From positions 1 through 64,000 of the forward strand of contig NZ_NPDQ01000011.1 of NCBI RefSeq assembly GCF_002812125.1: a stretch of 64,000 nt of DNA. The letters are read 5' to 3'. This document shows positions 35,362 through 44,532 of the stretch, piece by piece. Below the pieces are notes generated by a model. That model worked only from the letters and a program-made list of their open reading frames with translations, ran no database searches and was not told the origin of the DNA. Numbering within the stretch: position 1 is the first letter of the stretch; every line of letters starts with the position of its first letter. The position numbers and the translations under genes were made by a program. This DNA is from Leptospira brenneri. Lineage in GTDB: Bacteria; Spirochaetota; Leptospiria; Leptospirales; Leptospiraceae.

Positions 35362-36615
35362 GTGAAACGGATTTCTGTTCTCTACTTCCTAGTTTTAGTT
35401 TCTTTTGCCCTAAGGCCTGAACTTCTTTTCGCAGGAGAAACCGAAGCCACAAAATTAGAATTAGAGGCGGAATCCTATGAGGAACGTGGGTATCCAGAAA
35501 AGGCCGCAGAACTTCGGGCAAAGGTAAAACGAATTCGCGAAGATCAGTTCCGCGAACGAAATCCCGAACCCAATTATCCCATCAATTCCAATCTCCCTGC
35601 TACGAATAAAGGTTCTTTGGAATTCAATCAAGGAACTTGGGAGATTGGATTTAGGCTGATGGGTCAGGGTGGTTTTTTTGCATCTGGCAATGACTGGGCA
35701 GACGATAATGGACGAGTTGCGTTTCAGGCCGGCACACCGTATTATCCTCGTTCGGCGATTGGTTATCAAAATATCCGATCCCTACCTTTTACCTATGATA
35801 TTGAAAAACAAAAAGGGTCGGGTTCTTTCTCCCCGAAAATAGCGTACAAACATAAATCTGCAAAATGGGGAATAGAATATACCTACTTCCAATTCCAGAC
35901 TTCAACCGATTATCTTGCTTATGGATTTATCGGTGGTGCTCAGTTTGCTTACCATTCTGATCGGCTTTATAGCGCTGAACATAAATTAGTTGTTAAAATC
36001 TACGAAGAGTATTCAAAAGAGTTTGGTTATAGTTGGGATTTTGGAATTCGAACGGGATCTTTCCATACCAATTCTGTATTTTCTTCCCAGTCTTTGGGGC
36101 AAACAGGTCTTATGCGAGACTCTATGTTGTATTTAGCACCAAGTGCTGGGTTTCGGTTTTACCATAGGGTGCAAGATGAGTTTTCTTATGATATAGGAGG
36201 GGATATGTTTGTGACCCCTCTTGGTAGGCTCAATTACAGAAGGGATATGATGACTGGGAATGGAGGACTTTCTCGATTCGCAGAATCTCATGTGTCCAGC
36301 GGAGATGCGTATTCTTTATTTTCGGAAAAACCGTTAGAGACATCAGTTGTTGGACTAGATATTTTGACCCAAGCCAATTGGACTCCTATCGAACATCATA
36401 AATTTCACTTAGGATTTCAAGTCATCCAATACATTTGGAGGGCGAATGAATCTTCTGCACCTGGAATTCGAGCTGTGAATGAGGAGTCTTTTGTATCTGG
36501 TGTTCGAGATTATTATTTAAGTTCGGCATTTTATGAAGCAGATGGAACAGACAAACGATCTCCTCGGGTTTATGCCATTTCGAATTTTTTCCTTGGGTAC
36601 ACTTATGTTTTTTAA
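35362..36615 (+). CDS. Outer-membrane beta-barrel-like protein
   Basis: About 417 residues from GTG 35362; an alternative start at 35308 would lie inside speE. A signal peptide (VLYFLVLVSFALRPELLFAGE) precedes a short charged region with TEATKLELEAESYEERGYPEKAAELRAK (EAESYEERGYPEKAAELR helix), then many Tyr/Phe/Gly-rich strands (WEIGFRLMGQGGFFA, WGIEYTYFQFQT) ending in an aromatic residue (LGYTYVF), as outer-membrane barrels do. The fold is inferred; cargo or role is not known. The following ORF overlaps it by 11 bp. Confidence 0.65.
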   Translation: MKRISVLYFLVLVSFALRPELLFAGETEATKLELEAESYEERGYPEKAAELRAKVKRIREDQFRERNPEPNYPINSNLPATNKGSLEFNQGTWEIGFRLMGQGGFFASGNDWADDNGRVAFQAGTPYYPRSAIGYQNIRSLPFTYDIEKQKGSGSFSPKIAYKHKSAKWGIEYTYFQFQTSTDYLAYGFIGGAQFAYHSDRLYSAEHKLVVKIYEEYSKEFGYSWDFGIRTGSFHTNSVFSSQSLGQTGLMRDSMLYLAPSAGFRFYHRVQDEFSYDIGGDMFVTPLGRLNYRRDMMTGNGGLSRFAESHVSSGDAYSLFSEKPLETSVVGLDILTQANWTPIEHHKFHLGFQVIQYIWRANESSAPGIRAVNEESFVSGVRDYYLSSAFYEADGTDKRSPRVYAISNFFLGYTYVF

Positions 36616-37336
36616 GTTAAAACTTCATTCTATAGTTTTCGTTTTGATTTCAAGTTTTGGATGGAATTGTGGGGTTTCTTTGCGAGTGTATAGACCCTTT
36701 CCAAAAGAAGCACCTTTTGAATTTGTCAAAAAAATGGATCATATTGAAATCAAAGTCAAAGAAGAAGACCGAATGAAAATGGGAGTTTATGATGGGTATT
36801 TTGCCGATCCAGAAGGACTTCCGAATGAATATGGTCCTTTGTCTTATTTGATTCGAAAGGAACTTTCCATTCGAGGGAATCGTTTCCCTTTGTTACTGGA
36901 CCGAGGTGGGAAAATTTTTGTCGAGGAATTCCAACTACAATCTTTAGATAGATGTTCCAAGAATTTAACGTTTGTTCGTCTAAAAGCAAGAGTTCAAATT
37001 ACGGGCAATTCGGAAGAAGAGTTTATTTATTATGATGAAATTGATTCCCGTGTAACTAATTGTTATTTGACGGGGAGTATTCTCACGCTGGTTCCTCTCC
37101 TTTGGTATGTTCCTTATAATGGATTTCGTGGGAATCGAGAAGACCAGTTGAACCAGTTGGGTAGAAATTCTCTTTCTGAATTTTTTACTCGTTTAGAAGT
37201 CCTATCTGGATATAATGGGAGTTCGGCGGTAGAAAAAGCTACCGAATCTGAACCCCCAGCGGTCCAACCAAAACAAAGTCCACGGAAACAAGAGCCAGTA
37301 GATCCTAAACTCAAGGAAATCATGGAAAGTTTATGA
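36605..37336 (+). CDS. Lipoprotein of unknown function
   Basis: About 244 residues from ATG 36605, chosen because it gives a signal peptide with lipobox (FVLISSFGWNCG, Cys19); the frame stays open to 36533. The mature part includes VKEEDRMKMGVYDGYF and a central segment (GNSEEEFIYYDEIDSRVTNCYLTG), with a Lys/Pro-rich C-terminal linker (EPPAVQPKQSPRKQ). Overlaps the barrel gene by 11 bp and the next lipoprotein by 4 bp. No family recognised. Confidence 0.65.
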   Translation: MFFKLKLHSIVFVLISSFGWNCGVSLRVYRPFPKEAPFEFVKKMDHIEIKVKEEDRMKMGVYDGYFADPEGLPNEYGPLSYLIRKELSIRGNRFPLLLDRGGKIFVEEFQLQSLDRCSKNLTFVRLKARVQITGNSEEEFIYYDEIDSRVTNCYLTGSILTLVPLLWYVPYNGFRGNREDQLNQLGRNSLSEFFTRLEVLSGYNGSSAVEKATESEPPAVQPKQSPRKQEPVDPKLKEIMESL

Positions 37337-38202
37337 AATTCCAAACCATAATTTTATTTCTCTGGGTTTGTTTTAGTTTCGCCAACTGCTATTCTTTAGA
37401 AAAACAATATAACTATGGGAATCCTTACCTTCCAAGCCCTGAATTTACCGAAGACGATCCACAATTCGAAGAAGGGGAACCCGTATGGATTTTAGACCAA
37501 ACAGGGAATTGGATCTTTTCGCTTCCTTCTAAAATTGTACTTTTTAATCTAAAAGCAGACAACCATCATATTTCTAAAGAAACCAAAGAGTATTTGATTC
37601 GATACATCAAAGAAAACAATTTAAGGGATGTTAAGGTTCGTTTTAACCAATATGCTCCTCTTTCTGAGTGGAAACGACTTTCCAAAAATCAAAATATCAA
37701 TCCATACGTTCGATACTTCTTTGGATCCATTTCTTTAATTGCTTATACATTTCTCCCTGGACGTTTGTTTGCGGGAACGATTGGCGGAGACCATTATAAT
37801 TCTTTTACGAATACAATTAATGTGTACTCTGACTTACCTCCTGTTGTCATTCATGAAGGTGGTCATGCAAAAGACTTTGCGCAAAGAGAAAAAAGAACTC
37901 TTTATGCGGCAGTGTATGCCATCCCTGTGATTGGAGCTTTGTATCATGAAGCTAGAGCTTCTGATGATGCTCTCAATTACTTTGCGGAAAAAAATGATCG
38001 TGAACAAGTAGAATCTTCTTATGAATTACTCACACCAGCTTATTCCACTTATGTGGGTGGGGCTCTCGGAGATGTGGTGGCCAATCCCATCACCGCGGTG
38101 ACATTCATCCCAGGGCATTTTTACGGACGATATAAAAAAAGAGACATTGATGCGGAGATGGAAAAAAGAAAACAAAAGATTCAAATTAAGGAACCTAAAT
38201 AA
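37333..38202 (+). CDS. Lipoprotein with HEGGH metallopeptidase motif
   Basis: 289 residues: lipobox FSFANC (Cys19), then a hydrophilic part and a membrane-adjacent core with VVIHEGGHAKDFAQRE, an HEXXH zinc motif at residues 174-178. A second possible ligand, Glu206, is in ALYHEARASDDALNYF, 28 residues on, in the glutamate-zincin style. A glycine/hydrophobic stretch follows. No peptidase family could be assigned, so the activity is a prediction. The start overlaps the preceding lipoprotein, and pyrF begins immediately after its stop, so these genes are co-expressed. Confidence 0.65.
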   Translation: MKFQTIILFLWVCFSFANCYSLEKQYNYGNPYLPSPEFTEDDPQFEEGEPVWILDQTGNWIFSLPSKIVLFNLKADNHHISKETKEYLIRYIKENNLRDVKVRFNQYAPLSEWKRLSKNQNINPYVRYFFGSISLIAYTFLPGRLFAGTIGGDHYNSFTNTINVYSDLPPVVIHEGGHAKDFAQREKRTLYAAVYAIPVIGALYHEARASDDALNYFAEKNDREQVESSYELLTPAYSTYVGGALGDVVANPITAVTFIPGHFYGRYKKRDIDAEMEKRKQKIQIKEPK

Positions 38203-39030
38203 GTGAATTCAAAATCCAATTTCGTTCAAAAATTCAATTCGCGTAGAGATGCCTTAAAGTCTTTTCTTTGTATTGGTCTGGATCCTGAACTCGAAAAATT
38301 ACCTAAGGTAAGTTTGGATTCGAAAGCACCACTCGTTCATTTTACAGAAACGATCATTCGTTACACTCATTCCCTTGCCACAGCTTGGAAACCCAATGTT
38401 GCTTTTTTCGAAAGGTTGGGGGCAGAAGGATATTTTGCCTTAGAACATATGGTTCGTGTCATGAAGGAAGTGTCACCAGAAGTACCCATTGTGATGGATG
38501 CCAAACGTGGTGACCTTGCCAATACTTCCAAAGAGTATGCTAAGTATTTTTTTGAAAAGTTGGGAGTGGATGCCCTGACGGTAAACCCATACATGGGTCG
38601 TGATAGTTTGGTTCCTTATTTGGATCTAGGTGGTTATATCTTTGTACTCGGACTTACTTCCAATCCTAGCTCGGCTGACTTTCAAAAACAAAAACTTGTG
38701 GGAAAGGACCTTTACTTATATGAAGAGGTCAGTGACCAAATGGCAAAACTTGGTGAAGAGTATCCAAACCAAGTAGGGCTTGTGGTCGGGGGAACCCATC
38801 CCTCAGAGATCCAGTCTTTACGTGCCCGCCATCCTGAACTGTATTTTCTCATTCCTGGGTTTGGTGCCCAAGGGGGAGACTTAGAGTCCATCATCCAAGC
38901 TTCGGGCAAACGTTCGCTCATCAATTCTTCTCGGGGGATCACACTTAGTTCTTTGGAAGAAAATTTCGGACAAATTGCACAAAAGAAAGCGGAGGAAGTG
39001 CATCTACAAATGAACCAACTCTTTCTCTAA
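38203..39030 (+). CDS. pyrF: Orotidine 5'-phosphate decarboxylase, subfamily 2
   Basis: Last step of UMP synthesis. The barrel enzyme has the conserved DxKxxD-like VMDAKRGDLANTSKEY with the catalytic Lys/Asp, NPYMGRDSLVPYL and the phosphate motif LIPGFGAQGGDLES. 275 residues places it with the long subfamily 2 (Mycobacterium-type) rather than the 230-residue E. coli form. GTG start, no gap from the upstream lipoprotein gene. Confidence 0.93.
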   Translation: MNSKSNFVQKFNSRRDALKSFLCIGLDPELEKLPKVSLDSKAPLVHFTETIIRYTHSLATAWKPNVAFFERLGAEGYFALEHMVRVMKEVSPEVPIVMDAKRGDLANTSKEYAKYFFEKLGVDALTVNPYMGRDSLVPYLDLGGYIFVLGLTSNPSSADFQKQKLVGKDLYLYEEVSDQMAKLGEEYPNQVGLVVGGTHPSEIQSLRARHPELYFLIPGFGAQGGDLESIIQASGKRSLINSSRGITLSSLEENFGQIAQKKAEEVHLQMNQLFL

Positions 39031-39060
39031 GGGTCTAATGACTAAAAAAAAGGGAAACAA

Positions 39061-40332
39061 GTGAAAGAAAGTTTGGCTATCGTCGGAACTGGGATTGCGG
39101 GTCTCGGTTCTGCATACTTTTTAAAAGATGATTTTGATTTAACCATTTTTGACAGTGCCGATTACATCGGAGGTCATACCAACACAGTGTTAGTTGAAGA
39201 GGATGGAGTGTCCATTCCGATTGATACTGGTTTTATTGTATTCAACCATGTAACTTATCCTAATCTCCTAAGACTATTTCAAACATTAAATGTTCCCACA
39301 AAAAAATCGGATATGTCTTTTAGTGTCCAACATGATCCCACCAAATTAGAGTTTTGTGGTTCTGGCCTTTCTGGATTATTTGCACAGAAAAAAAATCTTT
39401 TTCGTCCTCGTTATTTAAAGATGTTACTGGAAATTGACCGGTTTAACAAATCGGCTCCAAAGATTTTGGACGATCCAAAATACGACAGTTGGGATTTAGG
39501 TAAGTATATGGAAGTTTTTCGGTATGGAAAAGACATCCTCAACTTCTATTTAATCCCTATGAGTTCGGCAGTTTGGTCAACTCCGCCGGACATGATGTTA
39601 GAATTTCCTGCTAAGTCACTCATTCGATTTTTTGATAACCATGGTTTTTTGGGACTGAACACCCAACACCAATGGTATACGGTGGATGGTGGCTCGAGAG
39701 AGTACATCAATCGAATCATTCCTCCCATAAAAGACCGGGTTCGGTTGCAAACTCCTGTCAAACAGGTGAATCGAACGAATGAGGGGAAAGTGGAACTTTT
39801 GTTTGGTGAAGGGGAAAGGCAAATTTTTGATAAAGTGTTACTTGCCACTCATGGTCATATCTCTGCAAAATTATTAGGAAATCCAACAAAATTAGAAAGT
39901 GAGTTACTACCACTCTACCGGTACCAACACAACACTGCCACTTTGCATACGGATGATAGCGATATGCCAAAACTTCCTTCCTGTTGGTCGAGTTGGAATT
40001 ATAAAATTGTAGAAGGGGAAACGGGCAAACAAGACCCATATACGATTTATTGGATGAATCGTTTGCAAAATGTTTCTAAAAAACAAAACTACTTTGTGAC
40101 CATCAATGATCCTGGGCGTGTGGCAAAAGATAAAATTTTAAAAAAAATAGATTATGAACATCCACTCTTTTCTGTTGAGGCTTCTCTTGGGCAAAGTCGT
40201 CTGCCGGAGTTAAACGAATCAGGCCCGATCTACTATGCAGGTGCTTATTTCCGGTATGGATTTCATGAAGATGGATTTTTGTCAGCAGTGAATGTCTCTC
40301 GTAACATTCTAAAAAGGGATCCATGGACTTAA
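39061..40332 (+). CDS. FAD-dependent amine-oxidase-like oxidoreductase
   Basis: Rossmann FAD site at the very N-terminus (AIVGTGIAGLGSAYFLK, GxGxxG) with the Glu/Asp-ending second strand, plus an IGGHTNTV sequence typical of the NAD(P)-binding/amine-oxidase proteins that neighbour DUF1365 and CFA-synthase genes. 423 residues. Overlaps the next gene by 10 bp. The trio is probably one lipid-modifying unit; the substrate is likely a membrane fatty acyl chain, by inference. Confidence 0.85.
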   Translation: MKESLAIVGTGIAGLGSAYFLKDDFDLTIFDSADYIGGHTNTVLVEEDGVSIPIDTGFIVFNHVTYPNLLRLFQTLNVPTKKSDMSFSVQHDPTKLEFCGSGLSGLFAQKKNLFRPRYLKMLLEIDRFNKSAPKILDDPKYDSWDLGKYMEVFRYGKDILNFYLIPMSSAVWSTPPDMMLEFPAKSLIRFFDNHGFLGLNTQHQWYTVDGGSREYINRIIPPIKDRVRLQTPVKQVNRTNEGKVELLFGEGERQIFDKVLLATHGHISAKLLGNPTKLESELLPLYRYQHNTATLHTDDSDMPKLPSCWSSWNYKIVEGETGKQDPYTIYWMNRLQNVSKKQNYFVTINDPGRVAKDKILKKIDYEHPLFSVEASLGQSRLPELNESGPIYYAGAYFRYGFHEDGFLSAVNVSRNILKRDPWT

Positions 40333-41141
40333 ATTCTTGTATGTATGCGGCTGAGGTGTATCATGCTCGCACTGCACCAAGGCCCAATAAATTCCAATAC
40401 CGAATTTTTAATTTTTACTTGGATCTTTCCGAAATCGATCAATTGTCCCAAAAAAGTTTTTGGTTTTCCAGGAATCGTTTCAACTTGTTTTCCTTTTATG
40501 ACAAAGACCATATTCAATTTGGAAAACGAACAATTTATGATAATGTTAAATCGTTTCTGGAAGCGTCAGGAGTCAGGGACATTGGGAAGATATTTCTTCT
40601 GACCAACCTTCGGGTAATGGGCTATGTCTTCAATCCTGTTAGTTTTTACTTTTGTTATGATACAAAAGATAAACCCCTTGTCTCTATCGCAGAAGTGGGG
40701 AATACCTTTGGCGAAATCAAACCCTATCTTGGGTATTTTAAACCTGCGAAAGGAACCATCGCAGACCCACAAGTGTACATCCGCGAACGAAAAGATTTTT
40801 ATGTCTCACCTTTTATCAGTTTGGATTCTGAATTTGAGTTTCGACTGAATGCACCGAGTGATCAATTGCAGATCGGTGTCGACTCTTTTGAAAATGGGAA
40901 ACGAATTCTTACCACTTCCTTTCTGGGAAAAAAAATTCCATTCCAATCAAAATACCTATTAAAACTTTTTACCCAATTTCCATTCATCACCGTCAAAATA
41001 ATAACATTGATTCATTGGCAAGCGTTCAAACTATGGGTCAAAAAAATTCCGTACATTTCGAAACACCAAAACTTAGAGAAACAAACAGGAGTTCCCCTTG
41101 GAGAAATCACAGAACCAGTCCCTCTCACAAGACACGATTGA
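40323..41141 (+). CDS. DUF1365 domain protein
   Basis: 272 residues. Typical DUF1365 elements are YHARTAPRPNKFQYRIFNFYLDL, recognised by YHARTAPRPNKFQYRIF, then LLTNLRVMGYVFNPVSFYFCYD and the INLTALIHWQ-like C-terminal segment (IITLIHWQAFKLWVKKIP). It is nearly always encoded between an FAD oxidoreductase and a CFA-synthase-like methyltransferase, as here. Its biochemical function is not established. Confidence 0.9.
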   Translation: MDLNSCMYAAEVYHARTAPRPNKFQYRIFNFYLDLSEIDQLSQKSFWFSRNRFNLFSFYDKDHIQFGKRTIYDNVKSFLEASGVRDIGKIFLLTNLRVMGYVFNPVSFYFCYDTKDKPLVSIAEVGNTFGEIKPYLGYFKPAKGTIADPQVYIRERKDFYVSPFISLDSEFEFRLNAPSDQLQIGVDSFENGKRILTTSFLGKKIPFQSKYLLKLFTQFPFITVKIITLIHWQAFKLWVKKIPYISKHQNLEKQTGVPLGEITEPVPLTRHD

Positions 41142-42411
41142 TTCAAAACTTTTTACCGAATTAAAGAACAAATCTACCATAGAACAATTTCCTATTTATA
41201 GGAAGATATTTTTGAAAGCCATGAGTTCCATGAAAAGGGGATCACTTAGAATGATTTTGCCTAATGGAGAACAAACTGTATTAGGGGACCCAAACTCAAT
41301 CTATGATTCTAAATTTCATTCAGCTCTCATTCATGTGAAAGATCCTGTTTTCTTCAAAAAATCAGTGTTATATGGTGATATTGGATTCTCAGAGTCCTAT
41401 CTAACAGGAGATTGGGACACTGATTCTATAGAAAATGTAATTTCTTGGTTTATTTTGAATGTTGATGAGAGTCCGAATCTATCTGGTGCCAAAAAAAGGT
41501 TATTTCATTTGGATTTATTTAGTTTGGGAAATAAATTTCTACATTTTTTAAGAAAAAATACTCTAACAGGTAGCAAAAAAAATATCGTAGAACATTATGA
41601 TTTAGGAAACAAATTTTATAAATTGTTTTTAGATCCGACAATGACCTATAGTTCTGCCTATTTTGAAACTTTGGAAGAAACTCTAGAAGAGGCTCAAACG
41701 AAGAAAGTAGACAAACTCTGTCAGAAATTAAAATTAAATCCCGCAGATCATTTGTTAGAGATTGGAAGCGGTTGGGGATTTTTATCCATCCATGCAGCAA
41801 AAAATTATGGATGTCGTGTCACAACGGTCACTCTTTCGGAAGAACAATATGTTTATGCGAAGGAAAGGATCGAAAAAGAAGGCCTTTCCGATAAAATCGA
41901 AATTCGTATTCAAGACTATCGTAATATTGAAGGGGAGTTTACTAAAATTGTTTCTGTTGAGATGTTAGAAGCAGTAGGGGATGCCTTTTATGAAACCTTC
42001 TTTCAGAAGTGTCAAGACCTGTTGACAAAAGATGGGATTTTGGCTTTGCAGGTTATCACTTGTCCTGATTCCAGATTTACAGCTTTTAAAAATGGAATCG
42101 ATTTCATTCAAAAACATATTTTCCCTGGTTCTCTTTTGCCTTCGATTGGTCGTATGAACCAAGCCATTAATCGCACTGGAGATATGTATCTATTTCATTT
42201 GGAAGATATGGGGCTTAGTTATGCGAAGACATTAAGAATTTGGTTAAAGGCCTTTGAAGAAAATTTGACAGAGGTAAGGACCCAAGGATATAGCGAAACC
42301 TTTATCAGAAAGTGGAGATATTATTTAGCGTATTGTGCTGCCGCCTTCCAGATGAGAAATATCAGTGTCATTCAATCTGTGTATGTGAGACCAAACAACC
42401 TCAGTTTCTAA
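41098..42411 (+). CDS. Cyclopropane-fatty-acyl-phospholipid synthase-like methyltransferase
   Basis: SAM-dependent enzyme acting on unsaturated phospholipid acyl chains. VEHYDLGNKFYKLFLDPTMTYSSAYF (recognised by YDLGNKFYKLFLD) and DHLLEIGSGWGFLSIHAAKNYGC match the CFA fold, with 437 residues. I use TTG 41098, backed by an AGGAG site six bases before it, so it overlaps DUF1365 by 44 bp. The C-terminal basic segment and the bicarbonate-ligand Glu of true CFA synthases could not be checked. It may make methylated or furan fatty acids instead. A terminator follows. Confidence 0.88.
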   Translation: MEKSQNQSLSQDTIDSKLFTELKNKSTIEQFPIYRKIFLKAMSSMKRGSLRMILPNGEQTVLGDPNSIYDSKFHSALIHVKDPVFFKKSVLYGDIGFSESYLTGDWDTDSIENVISWFILNVDESPNLSGAKKRLFHLDLFSLGNKFLHFLRKNTLTGSKKNIVEHYDLGNKFYKLFLDPTMTYSSAYFETLEETLEEAQTKKVDKLCQKLKLNPADHLLEIGSGWGFLSIHAAKNYGCRVTTVTLSEEQYVYAKERIEKEGLSDKIEIRIQDYRNIEGEFTKIVSVEMLEAVGDAFYETFFQKCQDLLTKDGILALQVITCPDSRFTAFKNGIDFIQKHIFPGSLLPSIGRMNQAINRTGDMYLFHLEDMGLSYAKTLRIWLKAFEENLTEVRTQGYSETFIRKWRYYLAYCAAAFQMRNISVIQSVYVRPNNLSF

Positions 42412-42427
42412 ATTCGTACTAAACCTC

Positions 42428-42458
42428 ACTACCGGTAGTAACACTCTCGGTAGTTTTT
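42428..42458 (+). terminator. Rho-independent terminator after the eight-gene run
   Basis: A 7-bp stem ACTACCG (42428-42434) with CGGTAGT (42448-42454), a 13-nt loop, and a tail of five T residues. It ends the run from speE to the CFA-like gene and precedes the SRPBCC gene. Confidence 0.6.
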
Positions 42459-42510
42459 CCTCCCAAAAAACATCTTGCCAAAGGACACCCAAGTTTTTAC
42501 TACTTCGTCT

Positions 42511-42966
42511 ATGAGAGAAACAAAGTCTGTATTTACCTTTGAGGAACCAATCGAACGATTGTGGTCGGGTGTTACCGTCTATGAAGTGTTAGTGCATTGG
42601 TTGGCGGATGAGGTAAGAGGAAGGCCCAAAGTAGGTGGTGACTTTTCTTGGACATGGAAACTAGGTTTAGAGGGTGATTTTACCACTCATGGAATTTATA
42701 AAAAAATCGAACCTCTCAAAGAATTGGTTATGGAATGGAAGGATCATCCAGCTGATCCCGTTGGTGGGGTTTATTTACAATTGTTATTTGAATCCAAAGG
42801 TCCAAATTCATCTCAACTAACAGTAATTAACGGTGGGTTCCCGGATGGAGAAGGTTCCGATGTTTGGATCGAAGGGGCAAAAGAGGCCTGGGATGGGCAA
42901 GCCCTGCAATTAAAAGACTTTCTAAAACAAAATCCAGACATCACAAAATTTTTTAAAAAATCTTGA
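42511..42966 (+). CDS. AHSA1/SRPBCC domain protein
   Basis: About 151 residues from ATG 42511, so that the product starts as AHSA1 members do (TKSVFTFEEPIERLWSGVT). An upstream TTG at 42475 is possible. It has the DFSWTWKLGLEGDFTTHGIY strand region (landmark GDFSWTWKLG) and a C-terminal ligand-binding-like helix (EGAKEAWDGQALQLKDFL). AHSA1 proteins bind hydrophobic ligands or Hsp90-type chaperones; the role here is unknown. Free-standing. Confidence 0.7.
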   Translation: MRETKSVFTFEEPIERLWSGVTVYEVLVHWLADEVRGRPKVGGDFSWTWKLGLEGDFTTHGIYKKIEPLKELVMEWKDHPADPVGGVYLQLLFESKGPNSSQLTVINGGFPDGEGSDVWIEGAKEAWDGQALQLKDFLKQNPDITKFFKKS

Positions 42967-43024
42967 TCTCTAAGGCCTTTCTAAAATCCTGGTAAAAGTA
43001 AGGGTTGTTAAGGAGGGCTGGAAG

Positions 43025-43387
43025 ATGGAATATCCCGAATTGGAAACGTATTTCCAGAAATTAACTGATATAACAGACCGTATCGCTATGATGAATAATC
43101 ATTTTGATGCGACACCTGAGATCGACATACCACAGTTATCTGAGTTTTATGCAGACATTCAGTCAAAGGACTGGGAAAATACTGATAGAGAGTATTACGA
43201 GCTTTTTACTAGTTATTTTACCTTCCATGTGAAAACAGTGGAAGAAATCATCCAAGAAGCACGTGAGATTTTAAACCCAGAAAATAGAGAATACGTAAAG
43301 AAATTAGTAAGCCATGTCAGAAATGCTGACGACTGGTTTGTAAATCTAAAAAAGAAACGTAAACTCGCTCGCATCCAAGTCGCTTAA
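43025..43387 (+). CDS. Small helical cytosolic protein, unknown function
   Basis: 120 residues, almost all charged helix, with no signal peptide or known motif; landmarks are PELETYFQKLTDITDRIAMM and EEIIQEAREILNPENREYVK. A strong Shine-Dalgarno AAGGAGGG at 43010-43017, seven bases from the ATG, indicates high expression. Its Asp/Glu-Lys pattern suggests a small structural or signalling adaptor. I recognise no family. Confidence 0.6.
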   Translation: MEYPELETYFQKLTDITDRIAMMNNHFDATPEIDIPQLSEFYADIQSKDWENTDREYYELFTSYFTFHVKTVEEIIQEAREILNPENREYVKKLVSHVRNADDWFVNLKKKRKLARIQVA

Positions 43388-43470
43388 TGTTTTTTTCCCT
43401 CGACTAAAACCTCGGGGGAACCTCTTCAATTCGCTTTACTTTTAAATCCACATCCTTTCTCCTTTCAGAT

Positions 43471-44532
43471 ATGCTCAAGGCGCGGTTCCTTTTTTATCCG
43501 GTTATCCTGTTACTTTTTTTATTTGTCGTTGATTCTCTCTTTCGAATCCCTTATATTCAGACAATTACCAAGATTGATTTAACGGCAGTTAACTATAAGG
43601 CCAAATCGGACTTTTTAGGAAAATTAATTTCTGAAAAACCAGGAGTTCATTCATCCAAAACTAAAAAAATCATGTTGATTTTGGGTTCTTCTCGCCTTCT
43701 TTATTTTGATCACGATGAATTAGTATCTTTTTACCCTGACTGGGATATTTATAATCTTTCTTCTGCTGTTACCACTCCTGCTTATTACGACTTCCAACTT
43801 ACGAAAGTGTTGGATGCAGGGATCAAACCAGATTTGGTTGTGATGGAAACAGATCCAAACCAGTTCAATCAAAACTCAGTATTCAAAAGTTCAAACCTAA
43901 CTTATAGTTTTGATCTTTCTTACGTACTTTCCAATTTGAGTTTGTTTGGGAAAGATCACGTTTCTTTTTATTTAGGTCGCAAACTTTTTGCTGTAGGTAC
44001 TTACAAACCCTATATCGATCAAATGTGGAGAAATTATAAAAACCCATATTTAGAAAATGCATTTGAAATGCACCAAGCAACTTACGATTATATCCTCACT
44101 CATAATGGAAACGGTCTTTCTCCAATAGATAATTATATGGAGAAGGATTCTAATTCTTTACAAATGACTAGCCATAGAACTTTGGATTGGTTGTTTGCTT
44201 CTTATGTGCGTAGTCCGATGCAGTTTGGGTTTTATGAAAAAATTTTAAACCGATTGCAGACAGAAAAAATAAAAACCATCATCATTTGGCCACTTTCCTC
44301 TCCTGATTTTGAAACTTTGATGGAAAAAGAGTCTCTTGTGAAAACTTGGGAAAAAGAAATTGATTCCATCACAGCGAGTAAAAACTTTTCGATTTTAAAA
44401 TTAAAAAATGATCCATCATACACATGTAATGCGTTTGCGGACGGTGGTCACGTAGCGAAAGATTGTTATCGTAGTTTGATGCGTTCTATTCTATTGGAAT
44501 ACTTTCGGAAGTACGAACCAAATCATCTGTAA
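43471..44532 (+). CDS. DUF1574/SGNH-like membrane protein
   Basis: 353 residues: one N-terminal transmembrane helix (FLFYPVILLLFLFVVDSLF) then a large extracytoplasmic domain. It keeps an SGNH-like serine block (LILGSSRLLYF) and a DxxH block near the end (CNAFADGGHVAKDC), as in DUF1574 proteins that Leptospira carry in many copies. A plausible role is O-acetylation or ester handling of surface sugars. It overlaps the convergent M30-like gene by 47 bp at its end. A paralogous layout is seen at 49885-51447. Confidence 0.7.
   Translation: MLKARFLFYPVILLLFLFVVDSLFRIPYIQTITKIDLTAVNYKAKSDFLGKLISEKPGVHSSKTKKIMLILGSSRLLYFDHDELVSFYPDWDIYNLSSAVTTPAYYDFQLTKVLDAGIKPDLVVMETDPNQFNQNSVFKSSNLTYSFDLSYVLSNLSLFGKDHVSFYLGRKLFAVGTYKPYIDQMWRNYKNPYLENAFEMHQATYDYILTHNGNGLSPIDNYMEKDSNSLQMTSHRTLDWLFASYVRSPMQFGFYEKILNRLQTEKIKTIIIWPLSSPDFETLMEKESLVKTWEKEIDSITASKNFSILKLKNDPSYTCNAFADGGHVAKDCYRSLMRSILLEYFRKYEPNHL

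Noticed and set aside
43397..43422. TTCCCTCG / CGGGGGAA hairpin as a terminator after the small helical protein gene
   Set aside because: The T run lies before the stem on the plus strand rather than after it, and the minus strand has no gene to terminate.
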